This document shows positions 51,371 to 62,228 of a stretch of 64,000 nucleotides of DNA, piece by piece. Position 1 is the first letter of the stretch; every line of letters begins with the position of its first letter. The position numbers were made by a program, and so were the translations under genes. The DNA is taken from positions 1 to 64,000 of the forward strand of contig CAJYAN010000016.1 in assembly GCA_913064945.1 (NCBI GenBank), given 5' to 3'. The stretch is from an uncultured Gammaproteobacteria bacterium. GTDB lineage: Bacteria > Pseudomonadota > Gammaproteobacteria > UBA6429 > Thiohalophilaceae. Under the pieces are notes generated by a model that saw only the letters and a program-made list of their open reading frames with translations, was not told where the DNA came from and made no database searches.

Positions 51371-52903
51371 ATGCTCTTTAAAACAAAACACAAACCATTG
51401 CAAAACAGTAGTCTGGCTGCCGTTGATCTCGGTTCAAACAGTTTTCATATGATTGTCGCCCAACATATTGAAGGCCGCCTGCAGATAATCGATCGTCTGC
51501 GCGAGATGGTTCGCCTGCGTGCCGGTCTGGATAAGCAGGGTAATCTCAACAGTGATGCTCAACAGCGCGCGCTTGACTGTCTACAACGTTTCGCACAACG
51601 ACTGGAAAACATTCCCTCGCAAAATATACGCATCGTCGGCACCAATACCCTGCGTGCGGCAAACAATGCCGCCGATTTTGTCCGCAAGGCCCAGGAGATC
51701 CTGGGCAATCCCATACAAATCATTTCGGGCATCGAAGAAGCACGTCTAATCTATCTGGGCGTCGCCCATAGTCTTGCCGAACAAGGCCAGCGTCGGCTTG
51801 TAATTGATATTGGTGGTGGTAGTACTGAAATTATCATTGGCGAGCGCTTCACACCGCTGGTCATGGAAAGTTTACCTTTAGGTTGTGTCAGTATGACAAT
51901 CGAATATTTTGAAAATGGAAAAATTAATGAAAAGCGACTCACACGAGCCAATCTCGCCGCCCGTCTTGAATTAGAGAGCATTGTCCACCATTTTAAGCAA
52001 CACGGATGGGAGCATGCAGTAGGTGCCTCAGGCACGGCACGCTCTCTGGCAAAAATCATCCAGGCGCAGGGCTGGTCAACCGGCGTGATAACGCTCGCCA
52101 GCCTGAAAAAACTGCGAAACCATTTTCTTGAAGCCGGCGCTATCGACAGTATCCAGCTCGCCGGGCTTAGTGAAGATCGCCGTCCCGTTATCCTGGGTGG
52201 ATTTATTATCCTCGAGGCCCTTTTTGAGGCCCTGGACCTGCAGGAAGTTACGGTTGCGGATGGTGCCGTTCGTGAGGGGCTTATTTATGATCTAACGGGC
52301 AAGTTTTCACATGCCGATATACGTGAAAGTACCGTCAATCATCTTATGGACAGGTATCGGGTACAGCTAGAGCATGCCCGCAATGTAGCGGCCACCGCTG
52401 AAACCCTTTTTAATCAGCTCGCCGAAAGCTGGGCCTTGAACAATGATGACTATTTATCGTTACTAAAGTGGTCTGCATGCTTACATGAGATTGGCCTCGC
52501 CATTGCTCACAACGACTACCATAAACATGGTGCCTATCTGGCGCAAAACTCCGATCTCGCAGGTTTTTCTCTACAGGAACAGCAGTTTCTCTCGCTCCTG
52601 ATTCTAACCCACCGTCAAAAACTGCGCCTCGAAGCCTTCGATGTACTACCCGGCAATCTGATTCAGATCGCCATACGCCTGAGTATTATTTTACGTCTGG
52701 CGGTTATTCTTCACCGCAGCCATACGACCAACACCCTGCCGGAGTTATGTGTTATTGCCCAGGCCGATGAACTGCGAATTATGTTTCCTGACAACTGGCT
52801 CGCCAGTCACCCGCTGACATCTGCAGACCTTAGCAAAGAAATCAAACTGCTCAAGTCCAGCAACTATCAACTAAAAATTCTGCAAGCCGATAAAGTTGAC
52901 TAA
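51371..52903 (+). CDS. ppx: Exopolyphosphatase
   Basis: 510 residues from the ATG at 51371, close to E. coli PPX (513). LAAVDLGSNSFHMIVAQ and VIDIGGGSTEIIIGE are the phosphate-binding loops of the ASKHA fold, and the C-terminal part (about 310-500) is HD-like helical. The frame is open from 51332, but TATTAT at 51325-51330 looks like the -10 of its own promoter, favouring the later start. GppA, the related pppGpp phosphatase, is the alternative; pairing with ppk favours PPX. Confidence 0.9.
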   Translation: MLFKTKHKPLQNSSLAAVDLGSNSFHMIVAQHIEGRLQIIDRLREMVRLRAGLDKQGNLNSDAQQRALDCLQRFAQRLENIPSQNIRIVGTNTLRAANNAADFVRKAQEILGNPIQIISGIEEARLIYLGVAHSLAEQGQRRLVIDIGGGSTEIIIGERFTPLVMESLPLGCVSMTIEYFENGKINEKRLTRANLAARLELESIVHHFKQHGWEHAVGASGTARSLAKIIQAQGWSTGVITLASLKKLRNHFLEAGAIDSIQLAGLSEDRRPVILGGFIILEALFEALDLQEVTVADGAVREGLIYDLTGKFSHADIRESTVNHLMDRYRVQLEHARNVAATAETLFNQLAESWALNNDDYLSLLKWSACLHEIGLAIAHNDYHKHGAYLAQNSDLAGFSLQEQQFLSLLILTHRQKLRLEAFDVLPGNLIQIAIRLSIILRLAVILHRSHTTNTLPELCVIAQADELRIMFPDNWLASHPLTSADLSKEIKLLKSSNYQLKILQADKVD

Positions 52904-54990
52904 AGCACTGTCGGAATACTCACTTCGGCCGCAAATTTTTCCAGCAGGCTGGCCTGGGCATCGCGTAGCTTCTGACTGCCCTGCTTTATTTGCTTATACG
53001 TGCCATCGGACTGCAGCTCCCAGGCATGGCTATTATCACTAAGGTAGCTCAACAATCCATCATTGATAATAATTCGTTGCAGCGCCTTATCCTCAATCGG
53101 AAAACAGACTTCCACACGGCGAAAAAAATTTCTCTCCATCCAGTCTGCGCTGGAACAATACACCTTCGGATCAGTGTCATTCTCAAAATAAAATATCCTC
53201 GAATGCTCTAAAAATCGACCCACGATGGAACGCACGGTAATATTTTCCGATACTTCTTTAAGGCCCGGTCTTAATCGACAAATTCCCCGAACGACCAAAT
53301 TGATTTTGACACCAGCCTGCGAGGCTTCGTAGAGCGCAGAGATAACGTCCGGCTCAACCAGAGAGTTAATTTTTGCAATAATTCTGGCGGGCTTTCCATT
53401 CCTGGCATTTTCTGTCTCCTGTCCAATCATTGTGATGAGTGTTTTATGAAGCGTAAATGGTGACTGCCACAGTTTTTTCAGTTTCGTCGCTTTGCCCAGT
53501 CCGGTCAGTTGTAAAAATATTCGATGCACATCTTCACCAATATCACTATCACAGGTCAGCAAGCCGTAGTCGGTATAGACACGTGCCGTACCCGGATGAT
53601 AGTTCCCCGTCCCCAGATGGACATAACGTTGAATCTTTTTTCCTTCGCGCCGAATGATCAGGATCATCTTGGCGTGGGTTTTATAGCCGACCACACCGTA
53701 CACAACATGCGCCCCGGCCTCCTGCAGACGCGATGCCAGTTCAATATTTTCCGCCTCATCAAAACGGGCTCGAAGCTCGACAACGACGGTCACTTCCTTG
53801 CCGGCTTTTGCCGCTTCGACCAGGGCATCCACCAGTGAGGACTTGGCACCCGTACGATAGAGGGTTTGTTTAATGGCGAGGACCTGCGGGTCAACCGCCG
53901 CCTGCATGAGCATGTTGACGACCGGGGCAAATGACTCAAAGGGGTGGTGGAGTAAGATATCGCCCTGCTGCAGAATATCAAAAATGGTTTCATTGTTACG
54001 CAGGCGCTTTGGTGTGCCCGGCGTGAACGGTGGGTATTTCAGGTCAGGCCGTTCTACCAGATCATAGATTTCCATTAAGCGATTCAGGTTTACCGGACCA
54101 TTCACCTGATACAGATCTGCGGGCCCCAACCTGAATTTTTTTAGTAAAAATTTACTTGCCTCCTCGGTGCAGGTGTCCGCAACTTCCAGGCGAACAGCAT
54201 CCGTCAGACGCCGCGAGGATAGCTCGCCTTTAATAGCGCGCATCAGGTCTTCCACTTCCTCCTCGTCAACAAACAGGTCACTGTCACGGGTGACACGAAA
54301 CTGGTAACAGCCGGTGACATTCATGCCGGGAAACAAGTCACTAATATGCGTGTGGATAATCGAGCTAAGAAAAACGAAAGTGTCATCTGCGGCGATGGTA
54401 GACGGTACGCGTATCAGACGCGGCAGGCTGCGGGGAGCCTGTACAATCGCAACACGACTATCACGACCGAAGGCGTCCTTGCCCTCCAGGGAAATAATAA
54501 AGTTCAGACTTTTGTTGACCACGCGTGGAAATGGGTGCGCCGGGTCCAGGCCCAGGGGACTCAGGACCGGTGATAGGTCGTTGGCAAAAAATCGCTTAAT
54601 CCAGGCGGCCTGTTTTTCATCCCATTCTTCGCGGCGTAAAAAAAAGATTTTTTGTTTGGCCAGCTCCGGTATCAGAATATTGCCGAGTACCTGATACTGT
54701 TCCGCCACGAGGCTGTGGGTCTCCTCGCTGATTTTTTGCAGGTATTGTTCGGGCGTAATATCGCGTTCACCACCACTGGTGGACTCGAGTGCCGCCCGAT
54801 GCTTGAGGCCGGAGACCCGTATCTGAAAGAACTCATCCAGGTTGGTACTGCAAATACACAAAAATCGCAGGCGTTCCAGTAGTGGGATGGTCTCGTCACT
54901 GGCCTGCGCCAGGACCCGCCGTTGAAATTGCAGCAGGCTTAGTTCGCGCTTGAAATAGAGATCCGGTTGTTTCAGGTCGATGACATCCAT
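52900..54990 (-). CDS. ppk1: Polyphosphate kinase 1
   Basis: 696 residues. The N-terminal domain has KRELSLLQFQRRVLAQA and STNLDEFFQIRVSGLK. The catalytic His458 lies in YVHLGTGNYHPGTA, and a second conserved His in RFLEHSRIFYF. It makes polyphosphate from ATP. Convergent with ppx, sharing the tetranucleotide CTAA as both stop codons, so synthesis and breakdown enzymes face each other. Confidence 0.97.
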   Translation of the reverse strand: MDVIDLKQPDLYFKRELSLLQFQRRVLAQASDETIPLLERLRFLCICSTNLDEFFQIRVSGLKHRAALESTSGGERDITPEQYLQKISEETHSLVAEQYQVLGNILIPELAKQKIFFLRREEWDEKQAAWIKRFFANDLSPVLSPLGLDPAHPFPRVVNKSLNFIISLEGKDAFGRDSRVAIVQAPRSLPRLIRVPSTIAADDTFVFLSSIIHTHISDLFPGMNVTGCYQFRVTRDSDLFVDEEEVEDLMRAIKGELSSRRLTDAVRLEVADTCTEEASKFLLKKFRLGPADLYQVNGPVNLNRLMEIYDLVERPDLKYPPFTPGTPKRLRNNETIFDILQQGDILLHHPFESFAPVVNMLMQAAVDPQVLAIKQTLYRTGAKSSLVDALVEAAKAGKEVTVVVELRARFDEAENIELASRLQEAGAHVVYGVVGYKTHAKMILIIRREGKKIQRYVHLGTGNYHPGTARVYTDYGLLTCDSDIGEDVHRIFLQLTGLGKATKLKKLWQSPFTLHKTLITMIGQETENARNGKPARIIAKINSLVEPDVISALYEASQAGVKINLVVRGICRLRPGLKEVSENITVRSIVGRFLEHSRIFYFENDTDPKVYCSSADWMERNFFRRVEVCFPIEDKALQRIIINDGLLSYLSDNSHAWELQSDGTYKQIKQGSQKLRDAQASLLEKFAAEVSIPTVL

Positions 54991-55183
54991 GCAGGTATTA
55001 AAACATACCTATATGACAGATCAGTGATGGCTTCACAAAATAGTCATAAATGCCCATGATGTGACGAATTGATGATGGCCGCATGGCAGGCATGTTGTGG
55101 CAAGCGGTGTGCGGGCTTCCTCTATAAAATTGCCCACGCCACACCTCTCTGCCAGATTACGGATGCAGCCTATCGGGCGGGGC

Positions 55184-56212
<1,029 letters not shown>

Positions 56213-56248
56213 TTAAACAATTCATGCGCGGTTCAGGTAGGGCGTGCT

Positions 56249-56281
56249 AAAGTCATTGCAATATTGCAAAGAGATGACTTT
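56249..56281. promoter_or_regulatory. Nested palindromes upstream of the MlaC-like gene
   Basis: AAAGTCAT (56249-56256) and ATGACTTT (56274-56281) are perfect inverted arms, and between them TTGCAATATTGCAA (56256-56269) is a perfect 14-base palindrome. They lie 46-78 bases before the ATG, in the hemB-mlaC divergent gap; probably an operator. Confidence 0.5.
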
Positions 56282-56326
56282 AATAGCCCCATACTATTGT
56301 AAAGATTTGTTACGAGAGAAAACACT

Positions 56327-57019
56327 ATGTCACGTCATAAACCGCAAAAATCTCCTTTTATCTCGCTCATGAGCATTTTCATGCTACTGGCGACCGGGAG
56401 TTGCTTCGCCAACGCCACACCTCCACCCGATGATGTACTGAAGTCTGTAGCAGATAAAATGATCTCACAACTCAATACACGGCGTGTCGAGCTAAAAGGT
56501 AAGCCTGATAAAGTACAGACTCTCGTCGAAGAGGTGCTCTTGCCGAATATTGATGTCATTAATGGCTCAAAGCTGGTATTGGGCAAATACTGGCGCATTG
56601 CCAGCAAGGAACAGAAAATCGGCTTTATCCGACAGTTCCGCACCCTGCTGCTGCGCTTTTACTCTTCTGCACTGGCGGATTACCTCGATAATAACAACGA
56701 GCCACTCAATCGAAAAATGATCGAATTTCTACCAATCCATCTTGAGCCAGGCAGAGATGAAATCACCGTCCGCTCGATTATCAAACCCAGGAAAGGTGAG
56801 CCGGTACCGGTCAACTATCACATGCACCTGACGAGCCGGGGCTGGATGGTCTATGACGTCTCGATTGAGGGTGTCAGTGTCATCACCACCTACAAGACCA
56901 GCTTCGCTAATGAAATCCGCCAGGACGGAATCGATAGTCTCATTGCCTCATTAGCAGAGCGTAATGCCAAGCTGGCGGCCAGTACTGACCCCAACAACCC
57001 CTTCAAGGCAAGGAAATAA
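56327..57019 (+). CDS. MlaC-family periplasmic phospholipid-binding protein
   Basis: 230 residues with an N-terminal signal peptide (about 1-29). The mature part fits the MlaC/Ttg2D family: VEEVLLPNIDVINGSKLVLG, FIRQFRTLLLRFYSSALADY, GWMVYDVSIEGVSVITTYKTSF. MlaC shuttles phospholipids between the membranes for the Mla ABC transporter. No mlaABDEF genes are nearby, so this is an orphan copy. Confidence 0.88.
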   Translation: MSRHKPQKSPFISLMSIFMLLATGSCFANATPPPDDVLKSVADKMISQLNTRRVELKGKPDKVQTLVEEVLLPNIDVINGSKLVLGKYWRIASKEQKIGFIRQFRTLLLRFYSSALADYLDNNNEPLNRKMIEFLPIHLEPGRDEITVRSIIKPRKGEPVPVNYHMHLTSRGWMVYDVSIEGVSVITTYKTSFANEIRQDGIDSLIASLAERNAKLAASTDPNNPFKARK

Positions 57020-57190
57020 CCTTAATATAATATAATAACTAACTGATATTTATATATAAAAAATAATACTTCCATATGTAGACCCTCAAGTTTAAGGGTG
57101 TTAAAACCGATACAAAACTTATTGGTTTGGCAGGAAGGGAAACCGCCTGTATTTCCGTAATATGGATGATTTGAGCGTAGTGGGAGTAGC
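57020..57190 (+). promoter_or_regulatory. A/T-rich leader with several hairpins before the GGDEF-EAL gene
   Basis: After an A/T-rich start come ACCCT-CAAGTTTA-AGGGT, then AAACCGAT paired with ATTGGTTT, then GGCAGG..CCGCC. Three successive potential stems in 110 bases suggest a structured 5' leader. It does not match the c-di-GMP-I riboswitch consensus as I remember it. Confidence 0.35.
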
Positions 57191-59752
57191 ATGCAACGCA
57201 TTCTAGTTATTGAGCCCTCTTCCACCCTGCGGCATGCGCTACGTAGGCTGCTCGATAATCACTATCAGGTACTCGTTGAACAGGACTTTAGCAACGGTCT
57301 GAGGCAGCTGCAGGATGCCCGCTTCGACGCCGTTATCCTTGGCTGGCCAAACCAGACCCAGGCCATGACAGACGAACTTCTCACCGTGCTAAGTGAGCCC
57401 CCCCTAAATGACCTACCAGTGCTTACCCTGGCGCATGAGCCCGACCCCGCCAAACTCAACTGGATCAGTGGCCGACAACAGAGCGCCTTTTTACTCTGGG
57501 ACAATTATTTTGACGTCAGGGAGACACTGGCACAATTACTCAATACCTCCGTACCGATACTGGCAAAAGAGGAGGATGGCGACATTATCACGGTATTACT
57601 GGTTGATGACTCGCCGACGGCCCGTGTCAAATTCAGTCGCCTGCTGAAAGATTCCGGCCTTTATCAGGCCATCACCGCCTCCAGTGTCGATGAGGCGCTG
57701 AAGACGCTCGAACATACCCCGGCAGAAATCGCCATTATCGATTACTTCATGCCCGAACATAATGGCGACATCCTCTGTCGTAAGTTGCGGGAAAACCCCG
57801 CGACGGCCAATATGCTCTCCGCGATCCTCACCAGCACCTACTCCGATAAGGTCATAACTGATGCGCTGGCGGCGGGTGCCATCGAGTGTATGTTTAAAAA
57901 TGAACCGGACAATTTATTCCTGGCACGCGTCTCGGCCATGCGCCGCACGGTCTTTATGACGCGCCGAATCGAACAGAAACACCGTCACCTGGAAGGCATA
58001 CTGACCTCAGTTGGCGACGGTGTCTTTGGCGTTAATCGCGATGGTGTTATTACCTTCGCCAATCCGGCGGTTGGAAAAATCATGGGCTTCGACAGTCAGC
58101 AATCCCTGATTGGTAAATCGGCACGAGACAGCCTGCAAATTTACTGCCCTCCTGATCAGGAGCAAGGCGCGACCTGTAATCTCGACAAGACACTGCAAAT
58201 GGGGCAGGCACAAAATGCGGTCGAGTCTACCTTCGTGCGCAAAGACGGTACCCCCATCCACGTCGAGGAGACGATCTACCCCTTACACATCAATGGCCAA
58301 CACGAAGGTGCTGTCATCGCCTTTCGCGACATCTCCGTCCGCAAGCTACTGGAAGCAGAACTTAAATGGCAGGTCAGTCATGACTCACTTACCAAATTAC
58401 TCAATCGTAAATATCTTGAAGATAGCCTGGATGAAGAAGTCAATCGCCTGAGTCGCAGCACAGACCTCAGCGCCCTGCTATATATCGATCTGGATCGTTT
58501 TAAATATATCAACGATACCATCGGCCACACTGCCGGCGATCAACTACTGGTTGAATTGAGTAATCAGCTACATACGCGGCTGCGACGTTCTGACCTGTTG
58601 GCCCGAATTGGGGGAGATGAGTTTGGTATTCTGCTCCGCAACATTGACCTCAACAAAATGCATTCCCTGTGCGAAGACATACATACACTATTAGCCGACT
58701 ACACCTTTAACTTCCAGGGTCGTAGCTACAAGCTCCATGCCAGCATTGGTGCCGCCGTTATCGATAGCGAAAGCAAGAGCGCCGGTGAAGTCCTGGCAAA
58801 TGCCGATATTGCCTGCGCCATTGCCAAGAGCAAGGGCCGCAACCAGACACATATCTACTCCCTCGAACAGGACGAAAAAGCCACCATGGATATGGAGTTA
58901 GGCTGGTCGGTACGCCTGCAACAGGCCCTGGAAAATGATCACTTTGTTCTGCAGTATCAGCCCATTGTCAATCTCGCCAGTATCGAAATTGACAAACTGG
59001 ATTCCGCTACCGGGAGTTGCTGGCAGCAACTACAGCACGCCAACACAACAGACGCACCGCAACTTTATGAAGTGCTGCTACGCCTCAAGGGTAGCCAGGG
59101 AGAATTGATTTCACCCAATGCCTTTATCCCTACAGCCGAACGCTTCAACCTCATGCCGCGCATTGATGCCTGGGTCGTCAGGCATTCCCTGGAAGTACTC
59201 AACCGCCTTAACGACCATAAAATACAATTCAGCATTAACCTCTCGGGACAAAGCCTGCACACGGAAAATCTGGTTACCCTGTTACGTGACTCCATTGAAC
59301 AAAGTCAGCTGGAAACGCATCAAATTTTACTGGAGATTACCGAGAGCTGTGCCATTTATGATAATAAGAGTGCCCGGTGTTTTATTCGCGACATTATGCA
59401 GCTCGGCTGCAGTTTTGCCCTGGACGACTTTGGCAGTGGCTATAGCTCATTCGCCTACCTGAAAAACTTACCCGTGGATGTCATCAAGATCGACGGTACC
59501 TTTATCAGAGATATGCTAAACGATCCAATGGACATGGCGATTGTCACCTCGATCAATAATATCGCCCATTCACTGGGTAAGAAGACGGTCGCTGAATTTG
59601 TCGAAAACCTGGATATATTAAAACAGCTAAAAGTAATTGGTGTCGACTACGTACAGGGTTATTACATTTCCCGCCCCCAGAACGAAACCATTTTCAAACA
59701 CGCCGAACAAATAACGCAGACGGATAGCGCGCCACCTTCACCAGGTATTTAA
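57191..59752 (+). CDS. Two-receiver PAS-GGDEF-EAL cyclic-di-GMP protein
   Basis: 853 residues, cytoplasmic. Receiver 1 (about 1-118) is degenerate, with Gly51 where the phospho-Asp belongs. Receiver 2 (about 130-255) is intact with Asp184 in IIDYFMPE. PAS is about 265-395. GGDEF (about 400-560) has the full motif at 474-478 (RIGGDEF). EAL (about 580-840) has E627-V-L in place of EAL, plus NLSGQSL, EITES, DDFGSGYSS and VAEFVEN. Diguanylate cyclase activity is likely, and the phosphodiesterase residues look largely kept. No partner kinase is adjacent. Confidence 0.92.
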   Translation: MQRILVIEPSSTLRHALRRLLDNHYQVLVEQDFSNGLRQLQDARFDAVILGWPNQTQAMTDELLTVLSEPPLNDLPVLTLAHEPDPAKLNWISGRQQSAFLLWDNYFDVRETLAQLLNTSVPILAKEEDGDIITVLLVDDSPTARVKFSRLLKDSGLYQAITASSVDEALKTLEHTPAEIAIIDYFMPEHNGDILCRKLRENPATANMLSAILTSTYSDKVITDALAAGAIECMFKNEPDNLFLARVSAMRRTVFMTRRIEQKHRHLEGILTSVGDGVFGVNRDGVITFANPAVGKIMGFDSQQSLIGKSARDSLQIYCPPDQEQGATCNLDKTLQMGQAQNAVESTFVRKDGTPIHVEETIYPLHINGQHEGAVIAFRDISVRKLLEAELKWQVSHDSLTKLLNRKYLEDSLDEEVNRLSRSTDLSALLYIDLDRFKYINDTIGHTAGDQLLVELSNQLHTRLRRSDLLARIGGDEFGILLRNIDLNKMHSLCEDIHTLLADYTFNFQGRSYKLHASIGAAVIDSESKSAGEVLANADIACAIAKSKGRNQTHIYSLEQDEKATMDMELGWSVRLQQALENDHFVLQYQPIVNLASIEIDKLDSATGSCWQQLQHANTTDAPQLYEVLLRLKGSQGELISPNAFIPTAERFNLMPRIDAWVVRHSLEVLNRLNDHKIQFSINLSGQSLHTENLVTLLRDSIEQSQLETHQILLEITESCAIYDNKSARCFIRDIMQLGCSFALDDFGSGYSSFAYLKNLPVDVIKIDGTFIRDMLNDPMDMAIVTSINNIAHSLGKKTVAEFVENLDILKQLKVIGVDYVQGYYISRPQNETIFKHAEQITQTDSAPPSPGI

Positions 59753-59789
59753 TATCAATTAATACAGCGGCGACAGTTTCTTGCGCCTG

Positions 59790-59810
59790 AAGACCCAACC
59801 GGGGTCTTTT
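59790..59810 (+). terminator. Terminator of the GGDEF-EAL gene
   Basis: AAGACCC-AACCG-GGGTCTT followed by TT, about 38 bases after the stop codon. The stem is 7 bp and the T-run is short. Confidence 0.6.
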
Positions 59811-60250
59811 CAACGGACAGGTCAAAAACCATCCCCTTGCGCCAGGCCAATACCGCTGTCGCAAGACAACATTAGACTGATCAATCATTGCCTACAATCG
59901 TCTCTCAACCGGGATAATAAATGCCCTCGAAGGCCGACAGAACATGGCACAGGACGCTCCCAGATATTGCAATTCCGTTACGGCGGATAGGCCTGTATAG
60001 ATTGCTGTCCTGTTACGCGGCTTCGAGCCACAGCGCGTTTACAGTCCCATTGCCGCGCTATCGCCGGTAAACCCCATGCTCGTAGTACACGCTGTATCGA
60101 ACCCTCCTTAAATGGACAGGTGCGGCAAGCCCCTGACAAGTTACCTCGAATAACCATGCCTGCTGTCAGTGCATTGAACTACTTTCAGATTTCAACCTCG
60201 GCACCGCCATGGTGTACAATGCCTACCCTTTTCGCAGGAGGAGACTCCCC
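59811..60250. other. 440-base gap before hslV
   Basis: No credible gene. TACAAT at 60215-60220 could be a -10 for hslV but lacks a partner -35, and I do not find a sigma-32 CTTGAA/CCCCAT pair. AGGAGGAG at 60236-60243 is the hslV ribosome site. Confidence 0.4.
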
Positions 60251-60790
60251 TTGGAACAAATGCGTGGAACAACCGTGCTCTCGGTTCGTCGCGGCAATCA
60301 GGTCGTTATCGGTGCCGATGGCCAGGTGACCATGGGTAATACCGTTATGAAAGGTAACGCCCGCAAGATTCGCCGCCTCTACAATGACAAAGTGATTGCC
60401 GGTTTTGCCGGTGGTACCGCCGATGCCTTTACTCTATTTGAATATTTCGAGGCCAAACTGGAAAAACACTCCGGTCAGCTGGTCCGCGCCGCGGTGGAAA
60501 TGGCCAAAGACTGGCGTACCGACCGTACCCTGCGCCGCCTCGAGGCCCTGCTGGCCGTCGCTGACAAAGAGGCCTCACTAATCATTACCGGTAATGGTGA
60601 TGTCATTGAACCGGAAGAAGGCATTATCGCTATCGGTTCTGGTGGCCCCTTTGCCCAGTCCGCCGCCCGCGCACTGCTGGGTAATACTGAGCTTAATGCT
60701 CGGGAAATTGTCGACAAGGCCTTGAATATTGCCGCCGACATCTGCATCTACTCCAATCACAACCTCGTCATTGAGACCCTGGATATATAA
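60251..60790 (+). CDS. hslV: ATP-dependent protease subunit HslV
   Basis: 179 residues from a TTG at 60251, 7 bases after AGGAGGAG, giving [15 protein letters not shown]; the ATG at 60260 would be too far from that site. The first Thr of TTVLSV corresponds to the catalytic Thr1 of HslV, so a 6-residue propeptide must be removed rather than just Met. [20 protein letters not shown] and [14 protein letters not shown] are family motifs. It forms the proteasome-like core with HslU, 9 bases downstream. Confidence 0.95.
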   Translation: MEQMRGTTVLSVRRGNQVVIGADGQVTMGNTVMKGNARKIRRLYNDKVIAGFAGGTADAFTLFEYFEAKLEKHSGQLVRAAVEMAKDWRTDRTLRRLEALLAVADKEASLIITGNGDVIEPEEGIIAIGSGGPFAQSAARALLGNTELNAREIVDKALNIAADICIYSNHNLVIETLDI

Positions 60791-60799
60791 GGCCCCCGC

Positions 60800-62149
60800 A
60801 TGACAAAAATGACTCCCCGCGAAATCGTTGCGGAACTGGACAAGCACATCATTGGTCAGGCCGCGGCAAAACGTTCTGTCGCCATTGCCCTACGCAACCG
60901 CTGGCGCCGTGGCCGGGTGGAACAGGAACTCCGTAACGAGATCACCCCGAAGAATATCTTAATGATTGGCCCCACCGGGGTCGGCAAAACCGAGATCGCC
61001 CGCCGCCTGGCCAAACTGGCCAATGCCCCATTTCTGAAAGTGGAGGCGACAAAGTTTACCGAAGTCGGTTATGTCGGTCGTGACGTGGAATCCATTGTCC
61101 GCGACCTCGCCGATATTGCGATCAAAATGACGCGTGAACATGAGATGAAAAAGGTTCAGCAACGTGCCGAGGATGCTGCCGAAGAGCGCATTCTGGATAT
61201 CCTGTTGCCAACGGCGCGCACCTTCAGTTTCGATAGCGAAGGCAACGAACGTCCCTCTGAGACTGAGGATAATGCGACGCGCCAAAAATTCCGCAAAAAA
61301 TTGCGTGAGGGCGAGCTTGACGATAAAGACATTGAGGTCGAAGTCAGCGCTCCCGCGATGGGGGTAGAGATTATGGCACCGCCCGGCATGGAAGAAATGA
61401 CCAGCCAGCTCCAGGGTCTGTTTCAGAACATGGGCAGTAACGGTAAGAAGAAAAAACGTAAAGTCAGTATTCGCCAGGCCTGGAAATTACTCACGGATGA
61501 AGAGGCCGCACGCCTCATTAACGAGGAAGAGTTAAAGGTCAAGGCCATCGAAAACCTGGAACAGAATGGCATTGTCTTTCTCGACGAAATGGACAAGATC
61601 GCCAAGCGTGGTGAAACCAGCGGTGCCGATGTCTCCCGCGAGGGTGTGCAGCGCGATCTGCTACCGCTAGTCGAAGGCTCCACGGTTTCGACCAAATATG
61701 GCATGGTCAAAACCGATCACGTGCTGTTTATCGCTTCCGGCGCCTTTCATCTGACCAAGCCCTCCGACCTGATCCCCGAACTGCAAGGCCGTTTTCCCAT
61801 TCGCGTCGAACTGGAGGCCCTTAGCAGCGAAGACTTTGTCCGTATCCTCACCGAACCGGATGCCTCCTTAACCGAACAATACAAAGCACTAATGGCGACC
61901 GAAGGCCTGGAAATTAATTTTACCGACGACGGCATTCAACGCATGGCCGATGTCGCCTGGCAGGTCAACGAACGTACCGAAAACATCGGAGCACGCCGCC
62001 TGCATACGGTCGTAGAACGTCTACTGGAAGAACTGTCTTTCGATGCCACAGACATGACCGAGGCCGAAGTCACCATCGATGCCGCCTATGTCGATAAACA
62101 CCTGGGCGACCTGGTGCAAAACGAAGATTTGAGCCGATATATTTTATAG
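60800..62149 (+). CDS. hslU: HslU ATPase
   Basis: 449 residues. [17 protein letters not shown], Walker [16 protein letters not shown], the pore motif GYVGRD, the I domain (about 110-240), Walker [14 protein letters not shown], sensor GARRLHT and the C-terminal LSRYIL that plugs into HslV. It unfolds substrates for HslV. It follows hslV in an operon. Confidence 0.97.
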   Translation: MTKMTPREIVAELDKHIIGQAAAKRSVAIALRNRWRRGRVEQELRNEITPKNILMIGPTGVGKTEIARRLAKLANAPFLKVEATKFTEVGYVGRDVESIVRDLADIAIKMTREHEMKKVQQRAEDAAEERILDILLPTARTFSFDSEGNERPSETEDNATRQKFRKKLREGELDDKDIEVEVSAPAMGVEIMAPPGMEEMTSQLQGLFQNMGSNGKKKKRKVSIRQAWKLLTDEEAARLINEEELKVKAIENLEQNGIVFLDEMDKIAKRGETSGADVSREGVQRDLLPLVEGSTVSTKYGMVKTDHVLFIASGAFHLTKPSDLIPELQGRFPIRVELEALSSEDFVRILTEPDASLTEQYKALMATEGLEINFTDDGIQRMADVAWQVNERTENIGARRLHTVVERLLEELSFDATDMTEAEVTIDAAYVDKHLGDLVQNEDLSRYIL

Positions 62150-62160
62150 TCTATTCCTTA

Positions 62161-62200
62161 GCCTCCCTCACCCCACTGGGGAGAGGGCTGGGGCGAGGGG
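62161..62200. repeat. CCCTCACCCC-type palindromic intergenic repeat
   Basis: CCTCACCCCACTGGGGAGAGG with a following GGGGCGAGGGG forms an imperfect hairpin right after hslU. Similar sequences are very common between genes in many bacteria. Confidence 0.55.
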
Positions 62201-62228
62201 TAACTGAATTAATGAATGAGGTAACACC

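Noticed and set aside
57020-57190. c-di-GMP-I (GEMM) riboswitch in front of the GGDEF-EAL gene
   Set aside because: The remembered conserved core sequences are absent; only generic hairpins are visible, so it is kept as an unspecified leader.
59781-59990. 69-codon frame after the GGDEF-EAL gene
   Set aside because: It runs through the terminator hairpin, has no ribosome site and shows no protein-like pattern.
59811-60250. Heat-shock (sigma-32) promoter for hslVU
   Set aside because: Expected from the family, but no CTTGAA/CCCCAT pair with suitable spacing could be found.
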